Assembly (NCBI GenBank): GCA_027449125.1
Contig: DAIDME010000106.1
Span: 19,312 to 83,311, forward strand
Direction: 5' to 3'
From: Solirubrobacterales bacterium
GTDB lineage: Bacteria; Actinomycetota; Thermoleophilia; Solirubrobacterales; Solirubrobacteraceae
Length of the DNA: 64,000 bases
The position numbers and the translations under genes are program-made. The notes below the pieces were generated by a model. The model did no database searches, had not been told where the DNA came from, and saw only the letters and a list, made by a program, of their open reading frames with translations. Shown here piece by piece: positions 51,500-61,164 of this stretch. Every line of letters starts with the position of its first letter. The stretch's first letter is position 1.

Positions 51500-52507
51500 A
51501 TGACCAGCGTCTCCAGCACCAACACAAACGGCCGGCTAGTGGACGTCCAAGCGCAGCTTCCGCCGGTGAGGATGAGCCTCACGCGCGTCGGCGTCACGGG
51601 CGTAGAGAAGGTCATCAGGCTGAACCTCGGCGGGCGCAGCCAGCTGTTCTGGGCGCGCTTCGAGTGCGTGGTCGAACTCGGCCCCGACCAGAAGGGCGCA
51701 CACATGTCGCGGTTCGAGGAGGTGGTAAACGAGGCGATCGGCCAGGTCGTCCTCGGCGAGACCCCGTTCCACGCCGAGACGCTCGCCGAGCACATCGCCC
51801 AGCTGGTCCGCGAGCGCCAGCACGCCCGTCGCGCCGAGGTCACCGTCGAAGCGCGCTTCCCGGAGCACAAGCCCGCACCGGTGTCGGGGATCGAGACTCA
51901 GGAGCTGTACACGCTCCACGGCTGCGCGGTCAGCACCGCGGCGGGCACACGACGCCTGATCGGGGTCTCCGCGCAGGGGATGACCGCCTGCCCGTGTGCG
52001 CAGGAGCTGGTGGCGTCGAGCGCGCGCGCGCGCCTGGGCGAGAGTGGCTACGACGGCGATGAGATCGAGCGGATCCTCGCAGCGGTTCCGGTGGCCACGC
52101 ACAACCAGCGCGGCCTCGGAACGCTGTACGTCGGCCTGCCCGAAGACACCGGGCTCGAGCTCGACGCCCGCCTGCTGCTGGAGGTCGTCGAGCAGTCCAT
52201 GTCCTCCGAGATATACGAGCTGATGAAGCGCAGCGACGAGGCGCACGTGGTTGAGAAGGCTCACCGCCGGCCACGCTTCGTCGAGGACTGTGTCCGGGAG
52301 ATGATCCGCGGGGTGCTGGAGCAGCTGCCGCAGTTGCCGGACGAGGCCTTCGTCAGCGCGCGGCAGGAGAACCTCGAGACGATCCATCAGCACAACGTGG
52401 TCGCCGAGCGCTTCGGCACGCTCGGCGAGATCAGAGCCGAGCTCGAGAGCGGAGCGTACGCGGGCCACCACACCAGCCGCCGCGCGTGGCTCGACCGGGA
52501 CGCCTGA
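51500..52507 (+). CDS. mptA: GTP cyclohydrolase, FolE2/MptA family (COG1469)
   Basis: '[26 protein letters not shown]', '[14 protein letters not shown]', '[12 protein letters not shown]'. Confidence 0.88.
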   Translation: MTSVSSTNTNGRLVDVQAQLPPVRMSLTRVGVTGVEKVIRLNLGGRSQLFWARFECVVELGPDQKGAHMSRFEEVVNEAIGQVVLGETPFHAETLAEHIAQLVRERQHARRAEVTVEARFPEHKPAPVSGIETQELYTLHGCAVSTAAGTRRLIGVSAQGMTACPCAQELVASSARARLGESGYDGDEIERILAAVPVATHNQRGLGTLYVGLPEDTGLELDARLLLEVVEQSMSSEIYELMKRSDEAHVVEKAHRRPRFVEDCVREMIRGVLEQLPQLPDEAFVSARQENLETIHQHNVVAERFGTLGEIRAELESGAYAGHHTSRRAWLDRDA

Positions 52508-52550
52508 ACGGAGCAGGCGAGCCTCACGCGCATCCGCTAGCGTCAAGCCC

Positions 52551-53132
52551 ATGCCACTGGTTCCCATGGTCGTCGAGCGCACCGCCCGAGGCGAGCGCGA
52601 GTTCGACATCTACAGCCGGCTCCTGAACGAGCGCATCATCTTCCTGGGCACTCCGATCGACGACATCGTCGCCAATCTCGTCGTCGCCCAGCTGCTGCAC
52701 CTGGAGTCCTCCGACCCCGACAAGGACATCTCGATCTACATCAACTGCCCGGGCGGTTCGATCTATTCGGGGCTCGCGATCTACGACACGATGCAGTTCA
52801 TCAAGCCTCAGGTGCAGACGATCTGCGTCGGCATCGCGATGTCTATGGGCTCGCTGCTGCTGATGGCGGGCGCCAAGGGCAAGCGCTTCGTGCTGCCCAA
52901 CAGCCGTATCCTGATCCACCAGCCCTCCTCGGGCTTCGAGGGCCAGTCCACCGACATCGAAATCCACGCTCGCGAGGTGCTCAACATCCGCCGGCGCATC
53001 GACGAGATCTATGCGCAGCACACCGGCCAGACGGTCGAGAGGGTGCATGCCGACATGGAGCGCGACCGTTTCTTCAAGGCGGACGAGGCGGTGGCCTACG
53101 GTCTGGTCGACCGTGTCATCGAGAAGCACTGA
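52551..53132 (+). CDS. clpP: ATP-dependent Clp protease proteolytic subunit
   Basis: '[22 protein letters not shown]', '[32 protein letters not shown]'. Confidence 0.97.
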   Translation: MPLVPMVVERTARGEREFDIYSRLLNERIIFLGTPIDDIVANLVVAQLLHLESSDPDKDISIYINCPGGSIYSGLAIYDTMQFIKPQVQTICVGIAMSMGSLLLMAGAKGKRFVLPNSRILIHQPSSGFEGQSTDIEIHAREVLNIRRRIDEIYAQHTGQTVERVHADMERDRFFKADEAVAYGLVDRVIEKH

Positions 53133-53162
53133 CGGCCGCTCGCATCTACTAACCTGCGGGCC

Positions 53163-53306
53163 ATGACCAACCTCCACGAAGACGACTTCGAAGAAGACGA
53201 CGAGCTGGGCTACGGCGACGACGATGGCGACGCCGAATTCGACGACCCCGAAGCCTTCGACGACCTCGAGTTCGATGAGGACGAAGAGGAAGAAGAAGAG
53301 GACTAG
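53163..53306 (+). CDS. 47-aa extremely acidic microprotein (not in the ORF track)
   Basis: Manual translation: MTNLHEDDFEEDDELGYGDDDGDAEFDDPEAFDDLEFDEDEEEEEED*; 29/47 residues D/E, no K/R. Confidence 0.65.
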   Translation: MTNLHEDDFEEDDELGYGDDDGDAEFDDPEAFDDLEFDEDEEEEEED

Positions 53307-53324
53307 CCGACCCGCTTTGGTGAC

Positions 53325-53348
53325 GCGCCCGCCCCGCTGGGCGGGCGC
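53325..53348. terminator. GC-rich 10-bp stem-loop between convergent genes
   Basis: GCGCCCGCCC-cgct-GGGCGGGCGC after the acidic microprotein stop; no U-tract. Confidence 0.65.
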
Positions 53349-53366
53349 TGATTACGGGCGGTGGGC

Positions 53367-54155
53367 CTAACTGACGCTGTGCTCGATGTGGCCCAGCGAC
53401 CCGACCTCAATCCTTACGGTGTCGCCTGACTGCAGGTAGCGGGGCGGCTTCATGCCATGCCCGACGCCGCTCGGTGTGCCGGTCAGGACGAGATCCCCGG
53501 GGCGCAGCGTGCAGGTTTCCGAGATGAAGGCGAGCAGCGTCTCGACCCCGAACACGAGGTTGGAGGTGTTCGAGCTCTGACGCAGCTCGCCGTTGACCCA
53601 GGTCTTGATCGTGAGACCGCCCGGGTCAGGCACCTCGTCGGCCGTCGTCAGCCACGGCCCGAAGGGGCAGAACGTGTCGGCGCCCTTACCTCGCACCCAC
53701 TGCGGCTCGCGGCCCTGGAGATCGCGGCCGGTGACGTCGTCGGCGATGCAGTACGCGGCGGCGCTACCGCCTGAGCCGATCGCGATCATCAGCTCGCCCT
53801 CGTAGTCGAGCTGGGTCACCACCGCCGGTTTGACGACCGGGCCGCCGGGAGCCGTCGCCGAGCTCGCCACCTTGAGGAAGACCGTCGGCCATGCGGGGCT
53901 GTCGTGGCCCATCTCCGCGATGTGGTCGGCGTAGTTGAGCCCGATCGCGTAGATCGTGCCTGGATTGGGGATCGGCGCCAGCAGCTTCACGTCCGCAAGC
54001 CCGTACTCGCCCAGGTCGGTATCCGTGCCGATTCTGCCGGCGAGAACGTCACGGACAGCGTCGGCACCTCGCGCGAACGCCCGCACGCGCTCGCCGCTGA
54101 CGACGCCGCCGAGCGGCTCGGAGCCGGGATCGGTGATGAAGGTCGCAAGTTTCAT
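53367..54155 (-). CDS. Fumarylacetoacetate hydrolase (FAH) family protein
   Basis: 'IYAIGLNYADHIAEMGHDSPAWPTVFLKVASSATAPGGPVV', 'LDYEGELMIAIG', 'LTGTPSGVGHGMKPPRYLQSGD'. Confidence 0.95.
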   Translation of the reverse strand: MKLATFITDPGSEPLGGVVSGERVRAFARGADAVRDVLAGRIGTDTDLGEYGLADVKLLAPIPNPGTIYAIGLNYADHIAEMGHDSPAWPTVFLKVASSATAPGGPVVKPAVVTQLDYEGELMIAIGSGGSAAAYCIADDVTGRDLQGREPQWVRGKGADTFCPFGPWLTTADEVPDPGGLTIKTWVNGELRQSSNTSNLVFGVETLLAFISETCTLRPGDLVLTGTPSGVGHGMKPPRYLQSGDTVRIEVGSLGHIEHSVS

Positions 54156-54159
54156 GCGG

Positions 54160-54990
54160 TCAGCATGTCAGGTTCCGGTAGAGCTCCGAGCGACGGTCCG
54201 CAAACACGTCGTTGTGAGGTCCGATCGCCTTGTCCTCGGCCTGCTCGAGCGCCACGCGCGCCGTGATCGTGACCGTGCGGTCGTCGTAGACCGGCCCGAC
54301 GAGCGGGTATCCGTCGGGCCCGACTATCACTGTCCCGTTGACCCAGACGAGGCCCCGCTCGGTCCTCGCGCGGTCGCTGCAGGCGATGAACATCCGGTTC
54401 ACCGACGCGGCCGCCTGCGCCCGTACGACCTCCATCGAGCGCTCGCCCGTGGGCCGGCTCTCGGCCGGCCAGTTGGTGGGGACACAGAGCAGCCGGGCAC
54501 CCTCCAGCGCCGCGGTGCGAACCCATTCGGGGAACTCGAGGTCGTAACAGACCATCGTCGCGATCCGGCCAAAGCGCGTGTCGAGCACCGCGGGCGGCTG
54601 GTCGCCTGGCAGGAAGAACTCGGGCTCGCGACCCCACAGGTGCGCCTTGCGGTACACGGCCCGCAGTCCGCCCTCGTCGATCACGACCGCACTGTTGCGC
54701 GGCATCTGCGCGGCCGCATCGGCCTCGCAGAGCCCGGAAACCACGACGATCCGGTGGTGCGCCGCGAGCGCGGCGAGCGCCGTCACCGTGGGACCGTCGA
54801 GCGGCTCGGCGAGCGCCCGCACCTCGGCGCGCTCGGAGAACACGTAGCCGCTGTTGGCAAGCTCGGGGAGGACGATCACCTCGGCGCCGTCCCTGGCGGC
54901 CCGCTCGACGCTCTCGAGGCACGCCTGCCGGTTGTGCTCTGCGCTGCCCACCTCGAGCTCGACCTGACAGCATGCGATCGTGATGCTCAC
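54160..54990 (-). CDS. Carbon-nitrogen hydrolase (nitrilase superfamily)
   Basis: Glu/Lys/Cys triad contexts 'LPELANSGY', 'YRKAHLWG', 'MVCYDLEFPE'; GTG at 54990. Confidence 0.92.
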   Translation of the reverse strand: MSITIACCQVELEVGSAEHNRQACLESVERAARDGAEVIVLPELANSGYVFSERAEVRALAEPLDGPTVTALAALAAHHRIVVVSGLCEADAAAQMPRNSAVVIDEGGLRAVYRKAHLWGREPEFFLPGDQPPAVLDTRFGRIATMVCYDLEFPEWVRTAALEGARLLCVPTNWPAESRPTGERSMEVVRAQAAASVNRMFIACSDRARTERGLVWVNGTVIVGPDGYPLVGPVYDDRTVTITARVALEQAEDKAIGPHNDVFADRRSELYRNLTC

Positions 54991-55568
54991 CGGACCGCTC
55001 CCTGTGGGTCCGGCAGGCCGGGGGCCAGTATCCAGAGGATCCTTGCTCCCTCTTCGCCTCGCGCGCTCCAGGTGTGGGGGACTGATGCGCCGAACGTGAG
55101 CGCGTCGCCGGAACCGAGCGTGAAGGTCTCCTGCGCAAAGCTCACCTCGACCTCTCCATGCAGCACAAAGCACACCTCGCACTCGCTGGGCAGCGTGTAG
55201 AGTTCGCTGCCGCCGGAGCCTCCGGCCGGCACCACCGACTCGAGCACCGTCACGTGGCGTTCGTCAGCAGGGGTGATGAGCGTGTCTACCACGTCAGAGG
55301 CCTTGGGGAGATCAGCCAGGCGCGGCCTGTCGGAGCGGCGTACGAGGGTCGTCTCAGGCTCCCGGAACAGGTCCGCCAGCGGCAGTCCGAGCGCGGCACA
55401 GAGCGCCTCCAGGCTGGCGATGGACGGGCTGGTGATGTCACGTTCCACACGCGAAAGGAAGCTCTTGGTGACACCGGCGCGCTCGGCGACCTCGCCCAAT
55501 GACAGACGGCTGTGCTCGCGCGCGTGTCGCAGGCGCGCGCCGATCCGGATGTGCTTGGCAGCTGCCAT
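54987..55568 (-). CDS. XRE family transcriptional regulator with C-terminal cupin domain
   Basis: 'RLSLGEVAERAGVTKSFLSRVERDITSPSIASLEALCAALGL' plus 'ECEVCFVLHGEVEVSF..GDALTFGASVPHTWSA'; 4-bp overlap with the nitrilase gene. Confidence 0.92.
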   Translation of the reverse strand: MAAAKHIRIGARLRHAREHSRLSLGEVAERAGVTKSFLSRVERDITSPSIASLEALCAALGLPLADLFREPETTLVRRSDRPRLADLPKASDVVDTLITPADERHVTVLESVVPAGGSGGSELYTLPSECEVCFVLHGEVEVSFAQETFTLGSGDALTFGASVPHTWSARGEEGARILWILAPGLPDPQGAVR

Positions 55569-55644
55569 GGTCGCGCTCAACGGCACAGTACCCGACGCCC
55601 GCGGGCGACCGCCGGCCGTGGCGCGCGTGGCCCGGCCCCGCCGC

Positions 55645-56247
55645 TCATGGGCGCCCTGCGGCACGGCTGATCAGTGTCCGCAACCGTTTCCGCGCCACCA
55701 GCAACCCGATCGAGCCACCACCGAGCACGACCCACGCTGGGAACGCGGCGTCATCGACGGTCAGCCGCCGCAGCGTGAACAGCGTCAGCAGCGAGCCGAG
55801 CGCGCTGGCGATGAACGCGCTCGGACTCTCGGTCTGCGGCGTGCGGTATGCCTTGCGGATCGTCGGCAGCGCCGCAAAGGCGTCGGCGAACACACTGGCG
55901 CCCACCGCGAGGTACCCGCGCGCGCTCACCGCCCACACCACCAGCGCCGCGACGGCGCACGCCGCGGAGCCGATGTCCCAGCGCTCGAGCCGCGTGAAGG
56001 CGCGACGGCTCCCAACCGACGCCGCCAGCACGAGCAGCGGTCCCAGCCCGAGTGCGAGCGTCACCAGCGATGCGAGCCCCACTCCCGCGCTGACCTCCGC
56101 GGCAAAGGCGATCAGCGGGACCAGCGCCCACAGCGCCCAGCTGACGCGGTTGGGATGCGCACGGCCACGCAGCGTCGCCTGCGCATAGCGGAGGTTCCCG
56201 AGTATGGGCAGGATGGCACCGACGATCGCGAAGCGGGGGTCGATCAT
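55645..56247 (-). CDS. Integral membrane protein with duplicated PQ-loop/SemiSWEET-like segments
   Basis: 'GAILPILGNLRYAQATLRGRAHPNRVSWALWALVPLIAFAAE' and 'FADAFAALPTIRKAYRTPQTESPSAFIASALGSLLTLF'. Confidence 0.55.
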   Translation of the reverse strand: MIDPRFAIVGAILPILGNLRYAQATLRGRAHPNRVSWALWALVPLIAFAAEVSAGVGLASLVTLALGLGPLLVLAASVGSRRAFTRLERWDIGSAACAVAALVVWAVSARGYLAVGASVFADAFAALPTIRKAYRTPQTESPSAFIASALGSLLTLFTLRRLTVDDAAFPAWVVLGGGSIGLLVARKRLRTLISRAAGRP

Positions 56248-56301
56248 CGGCGGCGGGCGCTGCGTGCTGCAAGCGGCATCACTGCCGCTTGTAGCACCTG
56301 C

Positions 56302-57771
56302 TCACGCGGACGCGCCGGCAAGCTCGCGTTCGGACTCGCTTACCGCCCGCTGCTCGGCGCCGACATCGACCGTGCGTGACAGCAGCCAATACACGAGCCC
56401 TGAGACGGCGAGCCCGACAAGCCAGGAGATGTCCACGTCGGAGAGCTGCTTGGCGATCGGGCCTGTGAAGCTGAAGCCGGCCAGGCTTGGTAGCACCATG
56501 AACGGGATCTCAGCCGCAAAGCCGACGAAGTAGGCGACCAGCCCGCGCCAAGCCCAGGCTCCGTAGAGACCGTCCGGCCTGAAGAGGTCCGTGATCGCGT
56601 AGTGGCCGTGACGGACGAAGAAGAAGTCCACCAGGTTGGTGGCCGTCCACGGCACCAGCAGATAGAGCATCAGCGTCAGCGAGTTGGATACGGTGGTGGC
56701 CGCGTTCGAGGAGATCGTCTCTCCGACCACGAACCAGATGACCGTCAGCACCAGGATGCCGCTGACGCGCGCGGCACGCGTCGGGCGTATGCGCTTGAAC
56801 GAGTCGATCGCCGTCAGCAGGCTGAGCATGCCGCCATAGGCGTTCATGCCCATCGTCGCGATCAAGCCGGCCGCCAGCAGGATCGCGGCGACGGTGCCGA
56901 GCGGGTCGAAGATGTTGTTGCCGGCGATCTTGGTGCCGTCCAAGCCGTCTGTCGCGCCGAGCCGGATCGCGAGCCAGGCGCCGAGCGCGATCAGCCAGAC
57001 CGGCGAGCTGGCGGCGCCGAGGAAGACCGAGGCGATCACCCTGCGGGCCTTCGTCAACTTGGGTAGGTAGCGCGAGTAGTCAGAGACATAGGGCGCGTAG
57101 GTGATGTTGTATGCCGCCGCGACCGAGAACTGCGCCATGAACGCGGCGAAGACGAAGCCGAGGTGCTGGTGCGGCGCGTGCCCGCCCGCATCTCCCAGCA
57201 GCACCCCGATCGAGAGGATGCTCACGACCGGCAGCGCGAGCACGAGGATCGCCCGGAAGGCACGGTGCACCCAGTCGTGACCCCAGATCGCGATCACGGC
57301 CGCCACCACGGCCGAGAGCACGGCCACCACCGTTGGGTTGAACCCGAAACTGGTCTGGAAGCCCTGCGCGGTCAGCACCTGGTCGGTCACGTTGAACGCG
57401 AGGTAGGTGAAGAGCGTCGCGAACAGCGGCACGAGCACACCCCGGTAGCCGAACTGAGCGCGTGACTGGATCATCTGCGGCAGCCCGAGCAGCGGGCCCT
57501 GCGTGGCGTGGAAGGCCATAAACACGGTGCCCACGACGATGCCGAGGGCGCCGGCGAGGATCGTCCATCCGAGCGAGAGGCCCATCGCCGGGCCGACGAA
57601 GCCGATCGGGATGGTGAAGTACTGGAAGTTGCCAAGGAACCAGAGCGGCGCCTGATGCCAGAGCTTGGCGTGGCGCTCGTCGTCCGGCACCCAGTCGATC
57701 GACCGGCGCTCAACCTCCCACGTCGGCGGCGTCTCCGCCACCCGGACTGGAATCTCTTCCTCCACGCTCAT
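56302..57771 (-). CDS. NCS1-family (cytosine/purine-type) cation symporter
   Basis: 12-TM-like, 'FMAFHATQGPLLGLPQMIQSRAQFGYRGVLVPLFAT'; ATG at 57771. Confidence 0.9.
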   Translation of the reverse strand: MSVEEEIPVRVAETPPTWEVERRSIDWVPDDERHAKLWHQAPLWFLGNFQYFTIPIGFVGPAMGLSLGWTILAGALGIVVGTVFMAFHATQGPLLGLPQMIQSRAQFGYRGVLVPLFATLFTYLAFNVTDQVLTAQGFQTSFGFNPTVVAVLSAVVAAVIAIWGHDWVHRAFRAILVLALPVVSILSIGVLLGDAGGHAPHQHLGFVFAAFMAQFSVAAAYNITYAPYVSDYSRYLPKLTKARRVIASVFLGAASSPVWLIALGAWLAIRLGATDGLDGTKIAGNNIFDPLGTVAAILLAAGLIATMGMNAYGGMLSLLTAIDSFKRIRPTRAARVSGILVLTVIWFVVGETISSNAATTVSNSLTLMLYLLVPWTATNLVDFFFVRHGHYAITDLFRPDGLYGAWAWRGLVAYFVGFAAEIPFMVLPSLAGFSFTGPIAKQLSDVDISWLVGLAVSGLVYWLLSRTVDVGAEQRAVSESERELAGASA

Positions 57772-57912
57772 CGGCGTTGCTCCCTTTGCGTTCGGGCACA
57801 CCCAGGTGCCGCCACAACCATCTCCGATGCTCAAGAGTACACGAGCGTTGCTCATTGTGCAATAGGTTCACGTGTCGCGCCAGGGCTGAGCCCCGGCGCC
57901 GCGCGACCGCTC

Positions 57913-58302
57913 TCAGGGGCGAGCCGATAGGTGCTCGTGCACGCACAGCCACTGTCCCGCGCGCGCGAGCAGGACGATCGTCTCGCGCTCAGGGTTGCGG
58001 ACGAGCTCTCCATCCCATTCGAGCTCGGTGTCCACGTCGTGGGTGAAGACGGCGAGCGTTCCTCGCAGCTGCAGATGGGGTGCGCTCGAGCGGCACGAGC
58101 GCACGCGGAAGCCGTGCTCGCGCTCCCAGCGCTCCCACTCAGCCTCGTACGCGGCGCGCGACCGCAGGACGGCCGCCTGGCCGGGAAAGACGAACGTCGC
58201 ATCCGGCGCAAAGGCGGCGAAATACTGCTCGCGCCGGTGCGCCGCGAAGTCCGCGACGATGCCGTGCACCACGCTCGTGACAAGCTCTACCTCGGCAGCC
58301 AT
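57913..58302 (-). CDS. SnoaL/NTF2-like small protein
   Basis: 'VVHGIVADFAAHRREQYFAAFAPDATFVFPG..LRGTLAVFTHDVDTELEWDGELVRNPERETIVLLARAGQWLCVHEHLS'; ATG at 58302. Confidence 0.75.
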   Translation of the reverse strand: MAAEVELVTSVVHGIVADFAAHRREQYFAAFAPDATFVFPGQAAVLRSRAAYEAEWERWEREHGFRVRSCRSSAPHLQLRGTLAVFTHDVDTELEWDGELVRNPERETIVLLARAGQWLCVHEHLSARP

Positions 58303-58400
58303 GCAAACACCCCTCCAATCGCCCGGCATCGATCGACCCGCGCAGTGCGATGACTAATAAGCAATACTCGTGGCCTGGAGCGTAACAGAGAGGTAATCCC

Positions 58401-59435
58401 ATGTCTGAACCGATAGGCCCCGCCGACACGTCCAAGACGCCGCGCTTCGCGGGCTTTGCGAGCTTCGCCCTGCTCCCGACGCTCGAGCAGGCCGGGCGAG
58501 CCGACATCGCCGTGGTCGGCGTACCGTTCGATGCCGGCGTGTCGTACCGGCCGGGCGCGCGTTTCGGGCCCGCGCACGTGCGCGAAGCATCACGGTTGCT
58601 GCGCCCCTACAACCCCGCCCTGGATGTCTCGCCGTTCGCCTCGGCGCAGGTCGTCGACGCGGGCGACATCGCTGTCAACCCGTTCGACATCCCGGAGGCG
58701 ATCGCCACGATCGAGCGCGAGGCAGGACGCTTCCTGGAGCGCGGCATCCGCCTGGTGGCGGTCGGCGGCGACCACACGATCGCCCTGCCGTTCCTGCGCG
58801 CCCTGGCAAAGCGTCACGGCGCGCTCGCGCTGCTGCACTTCGATGCGCACCTGGACACCTGGGACACCTACTTCGGCGCCGCGTACACCCACGGCACTCC
58901 CTTCAGGCGCGCCTTCGAAGAGGGGCTGCTCGACACTGACGCGCTCTGCCACGTGGGCACCCGCGGTCCGCTCTACGGTCGCGAGGACCTGGACGACGAT
59001 CGCCGCTTCGGGTTCGGGATCATCACGAGCAGCGACGTCTACAGGCTGGGAGTAGAGCGGGTCGCCGAGCAGTTGCGGGCGCGGATCGGCAACCGGCCGC
59101 TCTACGTGTCGGTGGATATAGACGTGCTGGATCCGGCGCACGCGCCGGGAACCGGCACACCGGAGGCGGGTGGCCTGACGAGCCGCGAGCTGCTCGAGCT
59201 GCTGCGGGCGTTGCGCGGCACAGCGCTCGTGGGCGCGGACGTGGTGGAGGTCTCACCGCCCTACGACAATGCCCAGCTGACGGCGATCGCAGCGAGCCAC
59301 GTAGCCTATGACCTCATCTCGCTGATGGCGATCGGCGCAGGCGAGGAGCCCGCGACAGCCCGCGATGGCTCGGCGCCGGGGCACGCTCACGGCGACCGCG
59401 ACGGCGGCGCAGCGGCCGCGCCGACGCTCAGCTGA
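58401..59435 (+). CDS. Agmatinase/ureohydrolase family protein
   Basis: Mn-ligand motifs '[14 protein letters not shown]', '[10 protein letters not shown]', '[22 protein letters not shown]'. Confidence 0.93.
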   Translation: MSEPIGPADTSKTPRFAGFASFALLPTLEQAGRADIAVVGVPFDAGVSYRPGARFGPAHVREASRLLRPYNPALDVSPFASAQVVDAGDIAVNPFDIPEAIATIEREAGRFLERGIRLVAVGGDHTIALPFLRALAKRHGALALLHFDAHLDTWDTYFGAAYTHGTPFRRAFEEGLLDTDALCHVGTRGPLYGREDLDDDRRFGFGIITSSDVYRLGVERVAEQLRARIGNRPLYVSVDIDVLDPAHAPGTGTPEAGGLTSRELLELLRALRGTALVGADVVEVSPPYDNAQLTAIAASHVAYDLISLMAIGAGEEPATARDGSAPGHAHGDRDGGAAAAPTLS

Positions 59436-59560
59436 GCGGCACGCGGCGCCAATCAGACGCTCGCTCAGATTCCCGACACCGGGGGCCGCTGGCCGCGTTA
59501 TGATCGTCGCGTCGAGCCGTCGGGGCGATCCAACCGGGTGATCCAGGGGAGGGCGAGCAG

Positions 59561-60529
59561 ATGAACGCGCAGCGTGTTGCCAAACGAACGATGCGGTTGG
59601 CCGGACGGGCCGCCGCGATTGCGGCGCTCATCGGCGTCGTGACCGCCCCGGCGCTCGCCGTCGCCAAGCCCCCCAATCGTGGTGGCGGTGGTGGCGGCGG
59701 CGGCGGTGGCGGAGCAACGCCCACCGGCAACGACGTCTCCTACCCTCAGTGCGGAACGAGCCTGCCGTCGGCGCCCGCATTCGCGATCGTCGGGCTGACC
59801 GGCGGGCTTGCCAACGACCTCAACCCCTGCTTCGGACCGTCCGCCACGTACCCGAGCTACACGCAGAGCGAGCTCTACTGGGCCGTGGCTTCCGCGACTG
59901 GCGCGAGCACCCAGCCCAAGGTGTCGCTCTACGTCAACACCGCCGACCCGGGCAACGTCTACAACGGCACGGCGATCGGTGACTGGCCGACTTCCTCGTC
60001 GTCAGCCGACCTCTACGGAGCGTGCACGACCACGACGGTCACGCTGAGCGGCACAACCTACACGGTCGGCACCGATAGCACCGCGTGCGCCTGGCAGTAC
60101 GGCTACAACAAGGCGACCCAGGACGTGACCTGGCTGGCCTCTGCCGCGCAGGCGATCAACGGCCAGCTTTCATCCTCCACGGTGCCTGCGACGGCCAGCA
60201 GCTACCCCTGGTGGCTCGATGTCGAGACCGCCAACACCTGGCAGTCGGACACGGCCATGAACGTCGCGGATCTGCAGGGCATGGTCGCCGGACTCGAGGC
60301 CGCTGGGGCCGGCAAGGTAGGCGCCTACTCCACGGCCTCGCAGTGGGACAGCGTGACCGGCGGGACCAACTCCAGCTCGGGGTCCCTGTACGGGATTCCG
60401 GAGTGGCTCCCCGGCGCACGCACCCTCTCCGGAGCCCAGGCCAACTGCACTCAGCCAGCCTTCACCGGCGGCGCCGTGACGCTGACCCAGTGGTTCAGCC
60501 GCCCGGTTGACAGCGACTGGGCCTGCTGA
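59561..60529 (+). CDS. Secreted protein, DUF1906/GH25-like fold, with polyglycine linker
   Basis: Signal peptide, Gly11 tract, 'GNDVSYPQCG', 'YPWWLDVETANTWQ'. Confidence 0.7.
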   Translation: MNAQRVAKRTMRLAGRAAAIAALIGVVTAPALAVAKPPNRGGGGGGGGGGGATPTGNDVSYPQCGTSLPSAPAFAIVGLTGGLANDLNPCFGPSATYPSYTQSELYWAVASATGASTQPKVSLYVNTADPGNVYNGTAIGDWPTSSSSADLYGACTTTTVTLSGTTYTVGTDSTACAWQYGYNKATQDVTWLASAAQAINGQLSSSTVPATASSYPWWLDVETANTWQSDTAMNVADLQGMVAGLEAAGAGKVGAYSTASQWDSVTGGTNSSSGSLYGIPEWLPGARTLSGAQANCTQPAFTGGAVTLTQWFSRPVDSDWAC

Positions 60530-60570
60530 GACCCGGCCCAACGCGCGTCCGCGCTCGCAGTCGGCCGCCG

Positions 60571-60587
60571 GCCCGGCTTCGCCGGGC
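60571..60587. terminator. Stem-loop GCCCGGC-ttc-GCCGGGC downstream of the secreted protein gene
   Basis: Perfect 7-bp stem about 40 bp after the stop at 60529. Confidence 0.5.
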
Positions 60588-60648
60588 GACAGCGCCGCCG
60601 CGTCATCAACGCGGGCCGCCGGGACCGAAGCCGCCACAGGCAACACAG

Positions 60649-60685
60649 ATGCACGAACCGCCCGGCCCCCGCGCAGTTCGTGCAT
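60649..60685. repeat. Perfect 10-bp inverted repeat ATGCACGAAC/GTTCGTGCAT, 17-nt spacer
   Basis: Direct reading. Confidence 0.9.
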
Positions 60686-61164
60686 TACGTCCCGGCGGGC
60701 TCAGGCAGTCGGCGCAGCAACTGGTAGTGTCGTGTCCAGGCTTGGTCGGAGCCGCAGCGCCCACCGGCTGACTGTCGCCCGCGCCCTGAGAGCCCGGTCC
60801 GGATGAGCATTGGGAGATGCGTGCTCACGCACCGGGAACCGCGACCACCGACGCCGCCGACACATGCTTCGTCGCCCATGCAATCGCGTTGAAAGGCCCC
60901 GGCGACTGCGGAAGCGATAGCCACCGAGTTGCAAGCCTTCCGCGCATAGGAGGTGGCAGGGTTGAGCGTCTGAGGTGCCCGTCGTGAGGTCGATGCAGGT
61001 GTCGGCTCGCACTCCAGATCGCGGCTGCGCGGTCGTCAGGTGCGCGATGCCGCGAATCAGGGCTAGTCAAGTAGCGAGTGCCTGAAACTGTTGCCGCCCT
61101 CTCGCCAACGGGCCGCGTTGCAGTGGGCGGTGTCCGCGCTTATTTCGGCAAGTGCGCTTCCAAC

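Noticed and set aside
60170-60685. 171-aa minus-strand ORF
   Set aside because: Mostly antisense to the secreted DUF1906/GH25-like gene; no family motif
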